From positions 1 through 64,000 of the forward strand of contig JAKLKQ010000015.1 of the NCBI GenBank assembly GCA_023150555.1: a DNA stretch of 64,000 bases, written 5' to 3'. The position numbers were made by a program, and so were the translations under genes. Below are positions 34,754-44,600 of this stretch, in pieces. Numbering within the stretch: position 1 is the first letter of the stretch; every line of letters starts with the position of its first letter. The notes below the pieces were generated by a model. That model saw only the letters and a list, made by a program, of their open reading frames with translations, was not told the origin of the DNA and searched no databases. The stretch comes from Planctomycetota bacterium. Lineage in GTDB: Bacteria; Planctomycetota; SZUA-567; H5-PLA8.

Positions 34754-35426
34754 CGGCGCTCTCCTTTTCGTGAGCCGACCGCACTTGGGCTTCGGTCGCG
34801 GCCAGGTGCGCCTTCATCGCACGCGCGGCCGCGCCGGCGTCCCCCTTGCGCAGGGCTTCCAGGATGCGCTCGTGTTCGGCGCGTACCTCGCCCATGCGCC
34901 CTTCGCGCGTCAGCGCCGCGTGGCCCAGCAGCACGACGCAGGCGCGCAGGTTCTCAAGCAACGCGGCGAGCTGGCGGTTTTCCTGCTGCGCCAACAGCGC
35001 GCGGTGAAAGGCCTCGTCGGCCTCCAGAAACGCGCCGGCGTCGCCCTTGGCCTCGGCCTTCTTCATCGCACCCATAGCCTGCTCGAGCGAACCGAGCCGC
35101 GCCTTGTCTCCGCCCGCGCGCTCCGCGACCTTCTGGACGACGTGGCCTTCGATCAGCTGCCGCGCCTCGAAGAGTTCCCCGATCTCGCGGGGGCCGAAAT
35201 GCCGCATGCGGTAGCCGCGACCCTTCAACGGTTCGAGGAAGCCCTCGGCGCTGAGCTGCAGCAGGGCCTCGCGGACAGGCGTGCGGGAGACGCCCAGCTT
35301 GTCGGCCAGCTGGTTCGCCGAATGGATCTCGTGCGCGGGCAGTCTGCCCGAGAGCAGGAGTTCGCGGATCCGCCGGTAGACAAGGTCCTTCAGCGTTTCG
35401 GGGCGCGGGATGGTCAGCGTGCGCAT
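34728..35426 (-). CDS. FadR-type GntR transcriptional regulator
   Basis: 232 aa. It has an N-terminal winged helix (about 10-75, with LKDLVYRRIRELLLSGRLP and LGVSRTPVREALLQLSAEGFL) and an all-helical FCD ligand domain (about 85-220, with EARQLIEGHVVQKVAER and EHERILEALRKGDAGAA). Such regulators respond to small organic acids. Its 3' end overlaps the nitrilase-cupin start by 26 bp, so the genes are translationally coupled. A perfect operator dyad lies 50 bp upstream of the start, over the promoter of the divergent hydroxylase gene, so it probably represses both that gene and itself. Confidence 0.9.
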   Translation of the reverse strand: MRTLTIPRPETLKDLVYRRIRELLLSGRLPAHEIHSANQLADKLGVSRTPVREALLQLSAEGFLEPLKGRGYRMRHFGPREIGELFEARQLIEGHVVQKVAERAGGDKARLGSLEQAMGAMKKAEAKGDAGAFLEADEAFHRALLAQQENRQLAALLENLRACVVLLGHAALTREGRMGEVRAEHERILEALRKGDAGAAARAMKAHLAATEAQVRSAHEKESADAREQRTA

Positions 35427-35460
35427 GCGTCCTTTCTTCAGGCACCGAGGAATTTGGGGC

Positions 35461-35498
35461 TTGACCCGGCCGCCTAGGTAGTATACTACATACTACCT
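35461..35498 (+). promoter_or_regulatory. Hydroxylase promoter overlaid by a GntR operator
   Basis: AGGTAGTAT-ACTAC-ATACTACCT (35476-35498) is an inverted repeat with perfect 9-bp arms. A -35 TTGACC (35461-35466) and -10 TATACT (35482-35487) with a short 15-bp spacer overlap it. TATACT is also readable on the minus strand. The site lies between the FadR-type regulator and the divergent hydroxylase gene, so binding would block transcription. Confidence 0.8.
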
Positions 35499-35554
35499 GA
35501 ACGGGCTGTCAAGTGTCCAAATGCGCCCGCAGAAAGATTTGAGGAGACCCGCCC

Positions 35555-37003
35555 ATGCGCACCGGCCTGGCGTACTTGAAGAGCCTCGACGACGACCGCT
35601 GCATCTACCTGCGCGGCGAGCGCGTAAGGAAGGTGGCCGAGCACCCCGCCTTCCGCGGCATCACCAAGTCCGTCGCAGGGCTGTACGACCACGCCGCCGA
35701 TCCCAAGAACGGGATGATCTACACCTCGCCCGAGACCGGCGAACCGGCAAACAAGGTTTTCATGATCCCGCGCAGCCAGGAAGACCTGGTGGAGCGCCGC
35801 AAGGCGATCAAGCAGTGGGCGAGCCTCACGAACGGCCTGGTCGGCCGCAGCCCGGACCACGTCGGTAGCTTTCTGGCGGGTTTTGCCGGCAACGCGCGGT
35901 TCTTCGACACCGAGAAGCGAAAGTTCGGCAAGAACGTCGAGGACTTCTACCGGCGCGTGCTGAAAGAAGACCTCTACGTCAGCTACGTGATCATCCCGCC
36001 GCAGTCGGACCGCAGCAAGACGGCGCAGGGTCAGGAGTTCGCCTTCCACCAGGTCGGCGTTGCCGAAGAGCGCGCCGACGGCATCGTCGTGCGCGGCGCG
36101 CAGATGTTGGGCACGGCCACCACCGTCTGCGACTACCTCCTGGTCAGCTGCATCGTGCCGATGAAGCCCGGCGACGAGCCCTACGCGAACACGTTCGTGC
36201 TGCCGGTCGGCGCCAAGGGCCTGAAGCTCTACTGCCGGCCGCCCTACGCGCTCGACCGCACCAGCGTCTACGACTATCCGCTGTCCACGCGCTACGACGA
36301 GACCGACGTGCTGGCGGTCTTCGACGACGTTTTCATTCCTTGGGAGCACGTCTTCGTGTGCCAAGACGTCGAGAAGGTGCGCGCGCAGTTCTTCGCCACG
36401 CCCGCGCACGTGCTGGGCAACAACCAGGCGCAGATCCGCCTGAGCACGAAGATGCAGTTCCTGATCGGCCTCGCGCGCAAAATCGCCGCGACCAACGGCG
36501 TCGACGGTTTCCCCGGCGTGGTCGAGAAGCTGGGCGAACTGGCGTGCCTGGCGGCGATCGTCGAGGGCATGGAGCTGGCCAGCGAGAGCACCTGCTCGAT
36601 CGACAAGAACGGCGTCGCGAAACCCAACCCCCGCTTCCTGTACGGCACGATGGGCCTGCAGGCGGAACTCTACCCGCGCGCGGTGCAAATCCTGCGCGAA
36701 CTGGCCGGCGGCGGCCCGCTGCAGGTGCCTAGTTCCAGCGCGGACCTTCTGAGCCCCGAAACCGCACCCGACCTGAAGAAGTTCATCCGGTCGCCCGGCG
36801 TGCCGGCCGAGGAACGCATTAAGCTCTTCAAGCTCGCGTGGGACTTGGTGGGCACCGAGTTCGGCGGGCGGCACCTGCAGTACGAGATGTTCTACGCGGG
36901 CGCGCCGTTCGTCGCGAAGGGATACTCGTTCCGCAACTACGGCTACGACGAGGCGGTCGCGCAGGTCGACCGCTGCCTGGCGAGCTACGGCATCAACGAC
37001 TGA
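35555..37003 (+). CDS. hpaB: 4-hydroxyphenylacetate 3-hydroxylase-type flavin monooxygenase (HpaB-like)
   Basis: 482 aa, the usual length of the oxygenase component. It has the family features RTGLAYLKSLDD at the start, the central IIPPQSDRSK segment that lines the FADH2 site, VLAVFDDVFIPWEHVFVC, and the C-terminal GGRHLQYEMFYAGAP. The enzyme uses reduced FAD and O2 to hydroxylate a phenolic ring. No HpaC-like flavin reductase is next to it, so reductant must come from elsewhere. A related family member, 4-hydroxybutyryl-CoA dehydratase, is an alternative, but the typical FeS cysteines of that enzyme are not apparent. RBS GAGGAG precedes the ATG. Likely controlled by the divergent FadR-type regulator. 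Confidence 0.82.
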   Translation: MRTGLAYLKSLDDDRCIYLRGERVRKVAEHPAFRGITKSVAGLYDHAADPKNGMIYTSPETGEPANKVFMIPRSQEDLVERRKAIKQWASLTNGLVGRSPDHVGSFLAGFAGNARFFDTEKRKFGKNVEDFYRRVLKEDLYVSYVIIPPQSDRSKTAQGQEFAFHQVGVAEERADGIVVRGAQMLGTATTVCDYLLVSCIVPMKPGDEPYANTFVLPVGAKGLKLYCRPPYALDRTSVYDYPLSTRYDETDVLAVFDDVFIPWEHVFVCQDVEKVRAQFFATPAHVLGNNQAQIRLSTKMQFLIGLARKIAATNGVDGFPGVVEKLGELACLAAIVEGMELASESTCSIDKNGVAKPNPRFLYGTMGLQAELYPRAVQILRELAGGGPLQVPSSSADLLSPETAPDLKKFIRSPGVPAEERIKLFKLAWDLVGTEFGGRHLQYEMFYAGAPFVAKGYSFRNYGYDEAVAQVDRCLASYGIND

Positions 37004-37012
37004 CGCCACCTG

Positions 37013-37255
37013 CTAAGGCAGGTTGCGGTGCGAGCCGTCGCAGAACGGCTTCTTGTTCGAGTGCTTGCAGTTGCAAAGCGCCACTTTCTTCTTTTCCGAG
37101 AGCTCCAGCTTCTGCGGCGAGAGGCCCGTGCCTTTGTGCGAACCGTCGCAGAAGGGCTGGTTCTTGCTGCGCCCGCAGGCGCACCACCAGTAGGTCCCGG
37201 CGTCTAGTTCCAGCACGGCGGGGGACTTGGCGGCAACGACCGGTTTCTCGGCCAC
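37013..37255 (-). CDS. Small protein with two CDGSH iron-sulfur motifs
   Basis: 80 aa. It carries two copies of the CDGSH signature, CACGRSKNQPFCDGSH and CNCKHSNKKPFCDGSH, each with three Cys and one His that bind a [2Fe-2S] cluster. Tandem CDGSH proteins of this size are soluble electron-transfer or cluster-transfer proteins in bacteria. The start is GTG at 37255 (AAAGGAG upstream). It is convergent with the hydroxylase gene, 9 bp apart. Confidence 0.9.
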   Translation of the reverse strand: MAEKPVVAAKSPAVLELDAGTYWWCACGRSKNQPFCDGSHKGTGLSPQKLELSEKKKVALCNCKHSNKKPFCDGSHRNLP

Positions 37256-37296
37256 GGCATGCTCCTTTATTAAGGCCTGCGCCGACGGACCCGCCG

Positions 37297-38199
37297 TCAG
37301 CGCTCCAGGTCCATCAACTGCTCCGGCACATCGGGAAAGTATTCCAGCGCGATGTGATTCTGCCGCACGTCCTCGTCGGAGCCGTCGCCAATCTGCATGC
37401 GCCCGATTAGCTCCTTCCATCGGCCCTGCGTGACGTGAAACTCACCGCGCCCGAAGATCGCGGCGGCGAAGACCTGCTTCTGCGGCGCGCCGAAGGGCTG
37501 CGGCGCCACACCTTCCACGAACTCGCCGTGCAGGTAGGCGATCTCGGCGAACTCGCCGCCGTCCTGCTTCTTCAGGTCCAGGAGTTCGACGCGGCTGACG
37601 CGGCCCTGGGCGCTGACCTTGAAGTTGCCGGCCAGCTGAACCAGGTGCGCGTTCAGTTCCCAGGTGTCGCCGGCGCGCACGGCTCTGGCGGGCAGTTCGA
37701 AGGCGAAGGCCGCCCAACTGCGGGCCGGGGCGTCGAGGTAGAAGCTCTTGTTGGTGCCGTCGGCGCCCAGCAGCAGGCGCAGGTCCACGATGCCTGTCTT
37801 CTTCTCGATCAGCTTGTCGAACAGGCCCGCTTCCGAGGCCGCGCCCGGCATGCCGGCGTTGGGGCGAATCAGCAGGGCTTCGCGGTGGCGATCGCTGCGC
37901 GCGCGCACGACGGCCAGCGCATCAGCGTCCTTGGGCATCTCCAGCGCTTTGATGCGGGTCTTCCACTTCTCGATCATCTGCGCGCCCAGGGCGCTGGTGG
38001 GATCCTTCAGCGCCTCCAGTGTCTCCCGGATGGGGAACTTCGCGTCGGGGTCCTGCTTGAGATCGACCTCGCGTGTGACGGCCTTGAAGGTCAGTGCCTT
38101 CTTGTCGCCTAGATCCCACTTGAGTTCCACCGCCCCGGCGCGGAAGACCGGCAGCAGGAGGCCAAGGAACGCCAGGAAGCGCATGGTTTTGGAGGTCAT
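37297..38199 (-). CDS. Secreted protein of unknown function
   Basis: About 300 aa. A short signal peptide (MRFLAFLGLLLPVFRAGA) is followed by a soluble, beta-rich chain that opens ELKWDLGDKKALTFKAV. I do not recognise a domain. The start at 38199 has GGAG upstream; 38184 (MRFLAF) is the alternative. It is divergent from the M16 protease and upstream of the CDGSH gene on the same strand. Confidence 0.6.
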   Translation of the reverse strand: MTSKTMRFLAFLGLLLPVFRAGAVELKWDLGDKKALTFKAVTREVDLKQDPDAKFPIRETLEALKDPTSALGAQMIEKWKTRIKALEMPKDADALAVVRARSDRHREALLIRPNAGMPGAASEAGLFDKLIEKKTGIVDLRLLLGADGTNKSFYLDAPARSWAAFAFELPARAVRAGDTWELNAHLVQLAGNFKVSAQGRVSRVELLDLKKQDGGEFAEIAYLHGEFVEGVAPQPFGAPQKQVFAAAIFGRGEFHVTQGRWKELIGRMQIGDGSDEDVRQNHIALEYFPDVPEQLMDLER

Positions 38200-38255
38200 T
38201 TCGATCGCATCTCCGGTCCCCCAGTCAGACGGCTTTGCCCAGGGGGCATTCAATA

Positions 38256-38284
38256 GGCATAGGGAGCTTTCGAGGGGCCGTCAA
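38256..38284 (-). promoter_or_regulatory. Possible sigma-70 promoter of the unknown secreted protein
   Basis: Minus-strand TTGACG and TATGCC are separated by 17 bp, and a start near 38249 would give a 50-nt leader. The -35 is good; the -10 is poor. Confidence 0.3.
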
Positions 38285-38338
38285 GGACAGGGCGCGGCCC
38301 TCCTTTTCCTTCGGAATCTCTCCTGGGCGCACAGTCCA

Positions 38339-38370
38339 TGAAGCGGATAATCTCGGTGTTCGCCGCTTCA
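38339..38370. repeat. 8-bp-arm inverted repeat in the protease leader
   Basis: TGAAGCGG (38339-38346) and CCGCTTCA (38363-38370) are perfect inverted arms around 16 nt, ending 25 nt before the M16 protease start. It could be an operator or a 5' UTR hairpin. Confidence 0.35.
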
Positions 38371-38395
38371 CGGCCCGTACCTTCAGGAGCCCCTC

Positions 38396-41155
38396 ATGAA
38401 TACTCGCCTTGTGCGCCTGGCGCTTTCTACCGGCGCCGTCGTTCTGGGCGTACTCCTGTGCAGTGCCGGCGCAACGGCCCGCGCGGGCGAAGCTGCCACT
38501 TTGCCGGGGGCGCCGGAAGTGCCCGCGGCAGTGCGCGCGGCTATGGAAGCCTTGCCCAAGGACGTTCGCCCGCTGGAACTGCGCGCGGCGCGCAACGGCG
38601 CCGTCTACGCGCTGCTGCCCAACGGCTGCGAGCTGATCGTGAAGGAGAAGCGCACCGCGCCCGTGGCCACCGTGCAGGCCTGGGTGCGCACCGGCGCGAT
38701 CCACGAAGGCGCCGCGCTGGGCGCAGGGCTGAGCCATTTCTGCGAGCACATGCTCTTCAAAGGCACCACCAAACGGCCCACCGGCAAGCTGGACCAGGAG
38801 ATCCGCGGCGGCGGCGGCGACAACAACGCGTACACCACCTCCGAGCGCACCGTCTACCACGTCACCGGCGTGAGGGAAGGCTTCGACACGGCGTTCGCCG
38901 CGGTGGCTGACATGCTGATGGACAGCACCTTCCCGCCCGAGGAGACCGCCAAGGAACACGGCGTCGTCTGCAAGGAGATCGAGCGCAGCCTCGACGAGCC
39001 ACAGGACGCGTTCTGGGAGGCCTGGGAGCGCACCATCTTCCAAGCGCATCCCTACCGCGTGCCCGTGCTGGGCTACCCCGAACGCTTCAAGGCCGTCACG
39101 CGCGACGAGGTCTTCGCCTACTACAAGAACCGCTACGTCCCGCAGCTGACCACCTTCATCGCCGTCGGCGATCTCGATGCCGCCGCCGTGCTGCCACAAA
39201 TGGCCAAAACCCTTGCGCCATGGCCGCGCACCAACGCCTCCCCCGCGTTTGTTCCGCTGGAGCCCCCGCAAACCGCGCCGCGCCGCACGGAGGTCTCGCA
39301 TCCGCTGTGCAAGATGTCCAAGTTCATCCTCGGTTACCCCACGGTCGCGCTGCGGCACCCGGACCTGTACGCGCTCGACGTGCTCACATCGATCCTCGGC
39401 GACGGCCGCGCCAGCCGGCTGTACCAGTCGGTGCTCGACGAGCAGCAGCTCGTGCACGAGATCGAGGCCTACCACTGGACGCCGATGTACGCCGGGTACT
39501 TCTTCGTGTCGGCCAGCGCCGACGAGAAGGAACTGGCCAAGGCCGAGGCCGCCGTCCGCGCAGTGCTCGAGGCGGCCACGCGCGAAAAACCGTCGGAGGA
39601 GGAACTCGAGCGCGCCAAGCGCAAGGTGAAGGCCCAGCACGTCTTCGAGCAGATGACCGTGGATGGCGTCGCCTCCGGCCTGGGCAGCGACTGGCTGGTG
39701 GCGGGCGACCTGGACTTCTCCCAGACCTACGTCGAAGGCATCGCGAAGGTCACGGCGGACGACGTCCTGCGCGTCGCGCGGCAGTATTTCGATCCGCAGA
39801 AGATCAACGTGACGGTGCTTAAGCCCGGCGCGGCGGAAAATACGCCCGCAGCGCCCGGCGAGAAGGCAGCCCCAACCGACAAACCGCCCGTCGCGGAGCC
39901 GGTGCTGCAAAGGGAACCGCCCGTACATGAAGTCAAACTCGACAACGGCCTGCGGGTGGTGGTGCGGCAGGATCCGTCGCTGCCGGCGGTTCACGCGACG
40001 CTGGCCGGCCTGGGCGGGCAGCGCTGGGAACCGGAATCGCTGTCCGGCGCGGGCAAGTTCCTCGCCGGGATGCTCGACCGCGGTACCGAGAAGCGAAGCA
40101 AGGAAATACTCGCGGCCAACGTAGAGAGCCTCGGCGCGGCGCTGTCGCCCTTCGGAGGGCGCAACGCCTTCGGCCTGCAGGTGCGCTGCCTGAAGGAGGA
40201 CTTTCCCGTGCTGCTGGAAGCCGCGGCCGACTGCCTGCTGCATCCTAAGTTTGCGCCGGAGGAGGTCGAGAAGCTTCGCACCGAGACGCTCGCGGCGATA
40301 GAGGAAGAAGACGAGTCGCTGTGGACGCTAAACGACAAGGTCCTGCGCCCGCTGCTGTACGGCACGCATCCCTACGCGCGGCGCACGCTCGGTACCAGGG
40401 AGAGCATTGCCAAGATCGGCGCCGAGGATCTCCGTAAGCTTCACACCGTGTGGGTGCGGCCCGACAACTTGGTGCTGGCCGTCACCGGCGACGTCGACCC
40501 CAAGACCGTCGCCGAACAGGCGTCCGCAATCTTCAAGGACCTGAAGGCCCCGGCTGGCCCGCTGCCGCAGGCACCCGCCCTGCCCCCGCCGGGCGGGAAG
40601 AAGGAAGGCGACCGCAGCGAAGAAAATATCGAAGGCGCGCTGATGCAGCTGGCCTTCCGCGGCGTGCCGCTGACGGATCCGGACCGCGACGCGCTGGACT
40701 TCATCGCCGCGACACTCAGCAGCCTGGGAGGCCGCCTGCTGGTCGCGCTGCGCGAGGAGGAAGGCCTTACCTATTCGGCCGGCGTGTACAACGACGCGCA
40801 GGTAGACGGTGGCGCGATCGTCTTCTATGCCCAAACGGATTCGGAGAAGCTGCCTCGCTGCATCGAGAAGACCTGGGCCGAGATCGAGAAACTCCGCGCT
40901 CAGCCGATCCCCGGCGACGAACTGGAACGTGTGAAAAGCTACCTCGTCGGCACCTTCGCCACCGGCCTTCAGGACCAGGAGGATGTTGCATTGCGTATGG
41001 CGCTCGCGCAACTCTACGGCGAAGGCCTGAACACAGTCTTCCGCCGCGGCGCCCGCTTCCGCGCGCTGACGGCGGCGAAGATCCAAGCGGCGGCCGAGAA
41101 ATACTTGGATCCGGAACGCGCGGTCAAGGCCGTGGTTCGTCCGATAACACATTGA
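38396..41155 (+). CDS. M16 (pitrilysin-type) zinc protease
   Basis: 919 aa, a secreted (signal peptide MNTRLVRLALSTGAVVLGVLL) two-halved M16 peptidase. The first half has the inverted zinc motif HFCEH (H114, E117, H118) and the downstream ligand E194 in VVCKEIERS. The second half, after a Pro/Ala linker near 480, repeats the fold but lacks HxxEH, as usual for the inactive partner. It probably degrades peptides in the periplasm. RBS CAGGAG precedes the ATG. Confidence 0.92.
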   Translation: MNTRLVRLALSTGAVVLGVLLCSAGATARAGEAATLPGAPEVPAAVRAAMEALPKDVRPLELRAARNGAVYALLPNGCELIVKEKRTAPVATVQAWVRTGAIHEGAALGAGLSHFCEHMLFKGTTKRPTGKLDQEIRGGGGDNNAYTTSERTVYHVTGVREGFDTAFAAVADMLMDSTFPPEETAKEHGVVCKEIERSLDEPQDAFWEAWERTIFQAHPYRVPVLGYPERFKAVTRDEVFAYYKNRYVPQLTTFIAVGDLDAAAVLPQMAKTLAPWPRTNASPAFVPLEPPQTAPRRTEVSHPLCKMSKFILGYPTVALRHPDLYALDVLTSILGDGRASRLYQSVLDEQQLVHEIEAYHWTPMYAGYFFVSASADEKELAKAEAAVRAVLEAATREKPSEEELERAKRKVKAQHVFEQMTVDGVASGLGSDWLVAGDLDFSQTYVEGIAKVTADDVLRVARQYFDPQKINVTVLKPGAAENTPAAPGEKAAPTDKPPVAEPVLQREPPVHEVKLDNGLRVVVRQDPSLPAVHATLAGLGGQRWEPESLSGAGKFLAGMLDRGTEKRSKEILAANVESLGAALSPFGGRNAFGLQVRCLKEDFPVLLEAAADCLLHPKFAPEEVEKLRTETLAAIEEEDESLWTLNDKVLRPLLYGTHPYARRTLGTRESIAKIGAEDLRKLHTVWVRPDNLVLAVTGDVDPKTVAEQASAIFKDLKAPAGPLPQAPALPPPGGKKEGDRSEENIEGALMQLAFRGVPLTDPDRDALDFIAATLSSLGGRLLVALREEEGLTYSAGVYNDAQVDGGAIVFYAQTDSEKLPRCIEKTWAEIEKLRAQPIPGDELERVKSYLVGTFATGLQDQEDVALRMALAQLYGEGLNTVFRRGARFRALTAAKIQAAAEKYLDPERAVKAVVRPITH

Positions 41156-41666
41156 CGCAAAGGGGCATTCGCCTCTCGCATATTGCGACACCGCACCGCC
41201 GCGCCTGTACGGCACGCCTACGCTGCGGCCACCGGACGCTAGGCGCGATCAAGCGCACGCATGGCGCACAAGTGCGGACGCTTTTTCTTACTTGTTGCAA
41301 ACCTTCGAGTTGGGAGTTTTCTTTCCAATGCCGCTCCTGGTGGCACGCCTCTTGTTGGTTAGCACCTTGAAGGAGGCCAAGTTAGGCTCCTGTCTGTGGC
41401 AATATGCGCAGGTCGCAGGAGGCATAGTTCGGGGTTGGAAACGCATCCCCATGGGGGGGACGTTCCCCGGAGATCAAACCAGGACTATCAACCGCAGAGA
41501 CCGCTCGGGGAACAACATTCAAGGAGGTGCATTTAGAAAGGTTCTGCCAAGGGAACCGCTCTAAACTAAGAGTTTCTTGGCGGTCTCTGCGGTGATTATA
41601 ATGTGCGCTGGACGCGCCCCGGACTGAAAAGCCCTGGGCGCCGTGTTTAGGCGGAGTCGTTGGGGA
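41156..41666. other. 511-bp gap between convergent genes
   Basis: It separates the M16 protease and the minus-strand DUF4388 protein gene. No credible gene is seen. It holds a 14-bp inverted repeat (41491-41504 and 41580-41593) and an isolated TGGCACGCCTCTTGT resembling a -24/-12 element but with GT in place of GC. Confidence 0.5.
41491..41593. repeat. 14-bp inverted repeat bracketing about 75 bp
   Basis: ACCGCAGAGACCGC (41491-41504) and GCGGTCTCTGCGGT (41580-41593) are exact inverted arms in a gene-free stretch. The sequence resembles the intergenic ACCGCAGAGA-type repeats I recall from several bacterial phyla, but this is memory, not a search. It could be a remnant of a small mobile element or a structured RNA. 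Confidence 0.55.
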
Positions 41667-44600
41667 TCAGTCGGCCTTGAAGACCCAGAGGAAACCGTTG
41701 GCCGTGGCTACGTAAATCGTCGTGCCGTCGGCGGCCAGTGCCACGGGTGCGGCATCCACATCCAGCGGAGCGGTCCAGAGCACCACCTTGCCTTCCAGGT
41801 CCAGCAGATGCAGGCGATTGGCCTGTGCGACGGCCACCCGTTTCGCGTCCACCGCGACAGGCGCGACCGGCGCGTCCTTGCCGATGGGCGGCAGCGCGTC
41901 GAAGGCCGTGTCCTTGTCCGGCGAAAAGCGTTCGATCATTCCATCCGACGTCAGCAGCCCTAAGCCCGCGCCGCACGGGAACAGGCCGAAGGCGCTCGCG
42001 GCGGCCTGCTTTGAATAGCGGGCCTGGCCGGTCGCAGCATCCCAGACCGTGACCTTGCCGTCGGCGCCGGCCATGCCCACCGCGGAACCGTCGGCGCTGA
42101 GCACCGGCGGTGCCAGAGGCTTGGGCGGCAGGTCGGCCGTCCACTTCGTTTCGCCGGACAGCACGTCCATGGCGTACAGCTTGCCGTCGGCCCGCGGCGC
42201 AAAGTAGAGCTTACCGTCGCACGCCAGGCCCAGGCCGCTGCCGGCTTCGCCGCCGGGCAGGGTCTTTGCGCTGAAAAGCGGAACGCCCTTTTCCAAATCG
42301 AAGGCCGCAAGGCCGTCCTCGGTCAGCACCCCGGCGTGAAGCGCGGAACCGGCCACCGTGGGGCCGGCCAGTATCGCTTTAGGCGCGCCAACTTCCGAGA
42401 CCTTCCCTTCAGGCAGCGGGACCCGGAGAATCGTGGCGTTTGCGGTGGCGGCCAGAAGATCGAGCTTGCCGTCCGGGCGCTTGGGTGTCAGCACGGGCCG
42501 CTGCAGAGCGATCGGCGTGGCGCCTTCCGCACTGAAATTGGCAACCGTGCTGTCGGAGCCCTTGGCCGCTTCCGTAGCGGTCAGGATCGCGCCTTTGGCC
42601 AAGGCGACCCAGCCGTCCCGCGCTGCCAGGCCTCCCGCATCGGGTGCGACCAGGATGCGCGGCGGGACGCTTGGCAGGCGGTCCAAGCGCGCAAAAATCG
42701 CGTCCTTGTCCAGGTACTGATAGCGCAGGTGGGCCGGTGCGTAACCGGGTTTCTCCAATTGCAGGCGAATCAGGCCGGCCAGCGGCACCGAGACGTCGCA
42801 CGGCGTGGGCGTGGGTTGCACTTCGCCGTTCACCGTCACCGTGGCTCCCGCCGGACTCGAGGTGACCTTTACTGTGGCCTTGACCAGCGCCGCCGCGCTG
42901 GTGAAGGGGTACTTCGCGATCAGCTCCCGCTTTTGGGCCAGGGCCGCATCGGCCTCCTTGATCAAGCTGATCTGCTCGAGCAGCTTCTGCGCGCTGCCCT
43001 CGTCGGCCTTGGTACCGGCCCGCTGAGCTTCGGGCACGGCCTTTTGGATCGCTTCGAGAGCGCGCCTGGCGTTGTTGGGATCGGGGTGCTTCTCGAGGAG
43101 CGCGATCAGGGAGTCGCGGCCGAACTTGACGTTGTCCCCGCCGGTATTGATGCGAAGCCGGGCGACGTTGATCTCGCCGTTGTAGGCGGTCTGCATGTCG
43201 TTGATCTTCGGCAGTTCGGCATCGGCTTCCTTCGCCAGGGCCGAATCGGGATAGGAGTCGGTCACGAACTTGAACGCATCCTTGGCGTCGTCCAGGTCGT
43301 TGGCGGCGAGGCAGAGGCGGGCCTTGGCGAGCTGGCGCTGCGCCGCTCGGCGCTTCTCGCCCATCTCGTTGATGGTCTTGCGCAGGCGGATGTCCACCGA
43401 CTTCAACAGCGGGTCGTTCTTCGCGCTGAGTTCGGCCAGGAGATTGATCAAGGCCTGGAGCCGGCCTTCGGCCGTCTTCTCCGCGCTGACGACTTCAATC
43501 TTCTTGTTGGCCTCGTCGGTGACGACCTTCTCCAGAATGGCCATGAGCCTCTTGCGGCTCTCGCCGAGGTCGCTCTTTCGGTCGTAAACAAGCGGAACGA
43601 CCCAAACCTTTTCGACGGCAGCGAAGATAGACCTCAGCTCGGCCGCATTGTTGCTCGTCGCGTGGGTCTCGATCTCCCGGATCAGCCGGTCGGCCTCCGT
43701 CTCGATCTCCTTCTGGAAGGTCTCGCGCAGCACGTCCATGCGCTTGTTCAGATCGGCGTTCTGCCACTGCTTCAACAGGTTGTTATGAACTTCCATCCAG
43801 TCCCTGCGCGCCTTGGCTTCTTCGATCAGCACCAAGTGCGCATTGTACTGCTTGTCTTCCTCGGGCGTGACCTTCACTTCCTTCGGGCGCATGAAGTAAT
43901 ACCAGTACGCGCCGCCGCCGCCGCCGATCAGAAGCACCAGAACCACGATGACCTTGGGCCAGACCGAGGGCTTGGTCTGGATCATCAGCTGCGGCGCCGG
44001 CCGCCGGATGACCTCGCTGCGCACGCGCGCCGCGCCGGCCTGGGAGCCCGAGGCCAGGTCGCGTTTCTTCGCGATGCCGTCGACGATCTTCTGCAAGGCA
44101 CTCTTGCGGCTGGCGTCGGTTTCCACGCTCAGAGCGTACTGAGCGAGGCGGTCGGCCTCCTCCATGCGTCCTTCGGCGAGGTGCTCGGTGGCAACGTCCG
44201 GGTAACTCTCCAGCGCCGTGGGCTCCAGCAGCCCGGCGTCCCAGAGTTCCATCAGCAGGAGGTTGGTGTTCAGGCGGCCCAAGCAGCCCTTCTGGACCAT
44301 GGCCTCGACGGAGCGGTTCTCGCCGCACAGCCGGAGCAAGATCAGCCCTTCCTCGCTCAGGCCTTCGCCGCTTTCCAGCAGCTCGCGCCCGGCGTCGGTG
44401 AGGTGAAAGAGCATATCCTGGCTGTGGATGCGCTCTTCGAACTTCTGCCACTCGCCCTTTTTCTGCGCAAAGTCGGCGAGCAACTGGTTGGGATCCAGCT
44501 TCAGGCGCATGAAGCCGCCGCCCAAGGCCATCTTGGCGTCGAGGTTGGCGTTGGCGAGGAAGTCGTAGTCCCCGCTGCGCAGCATAAACAGGTCGCCGAT

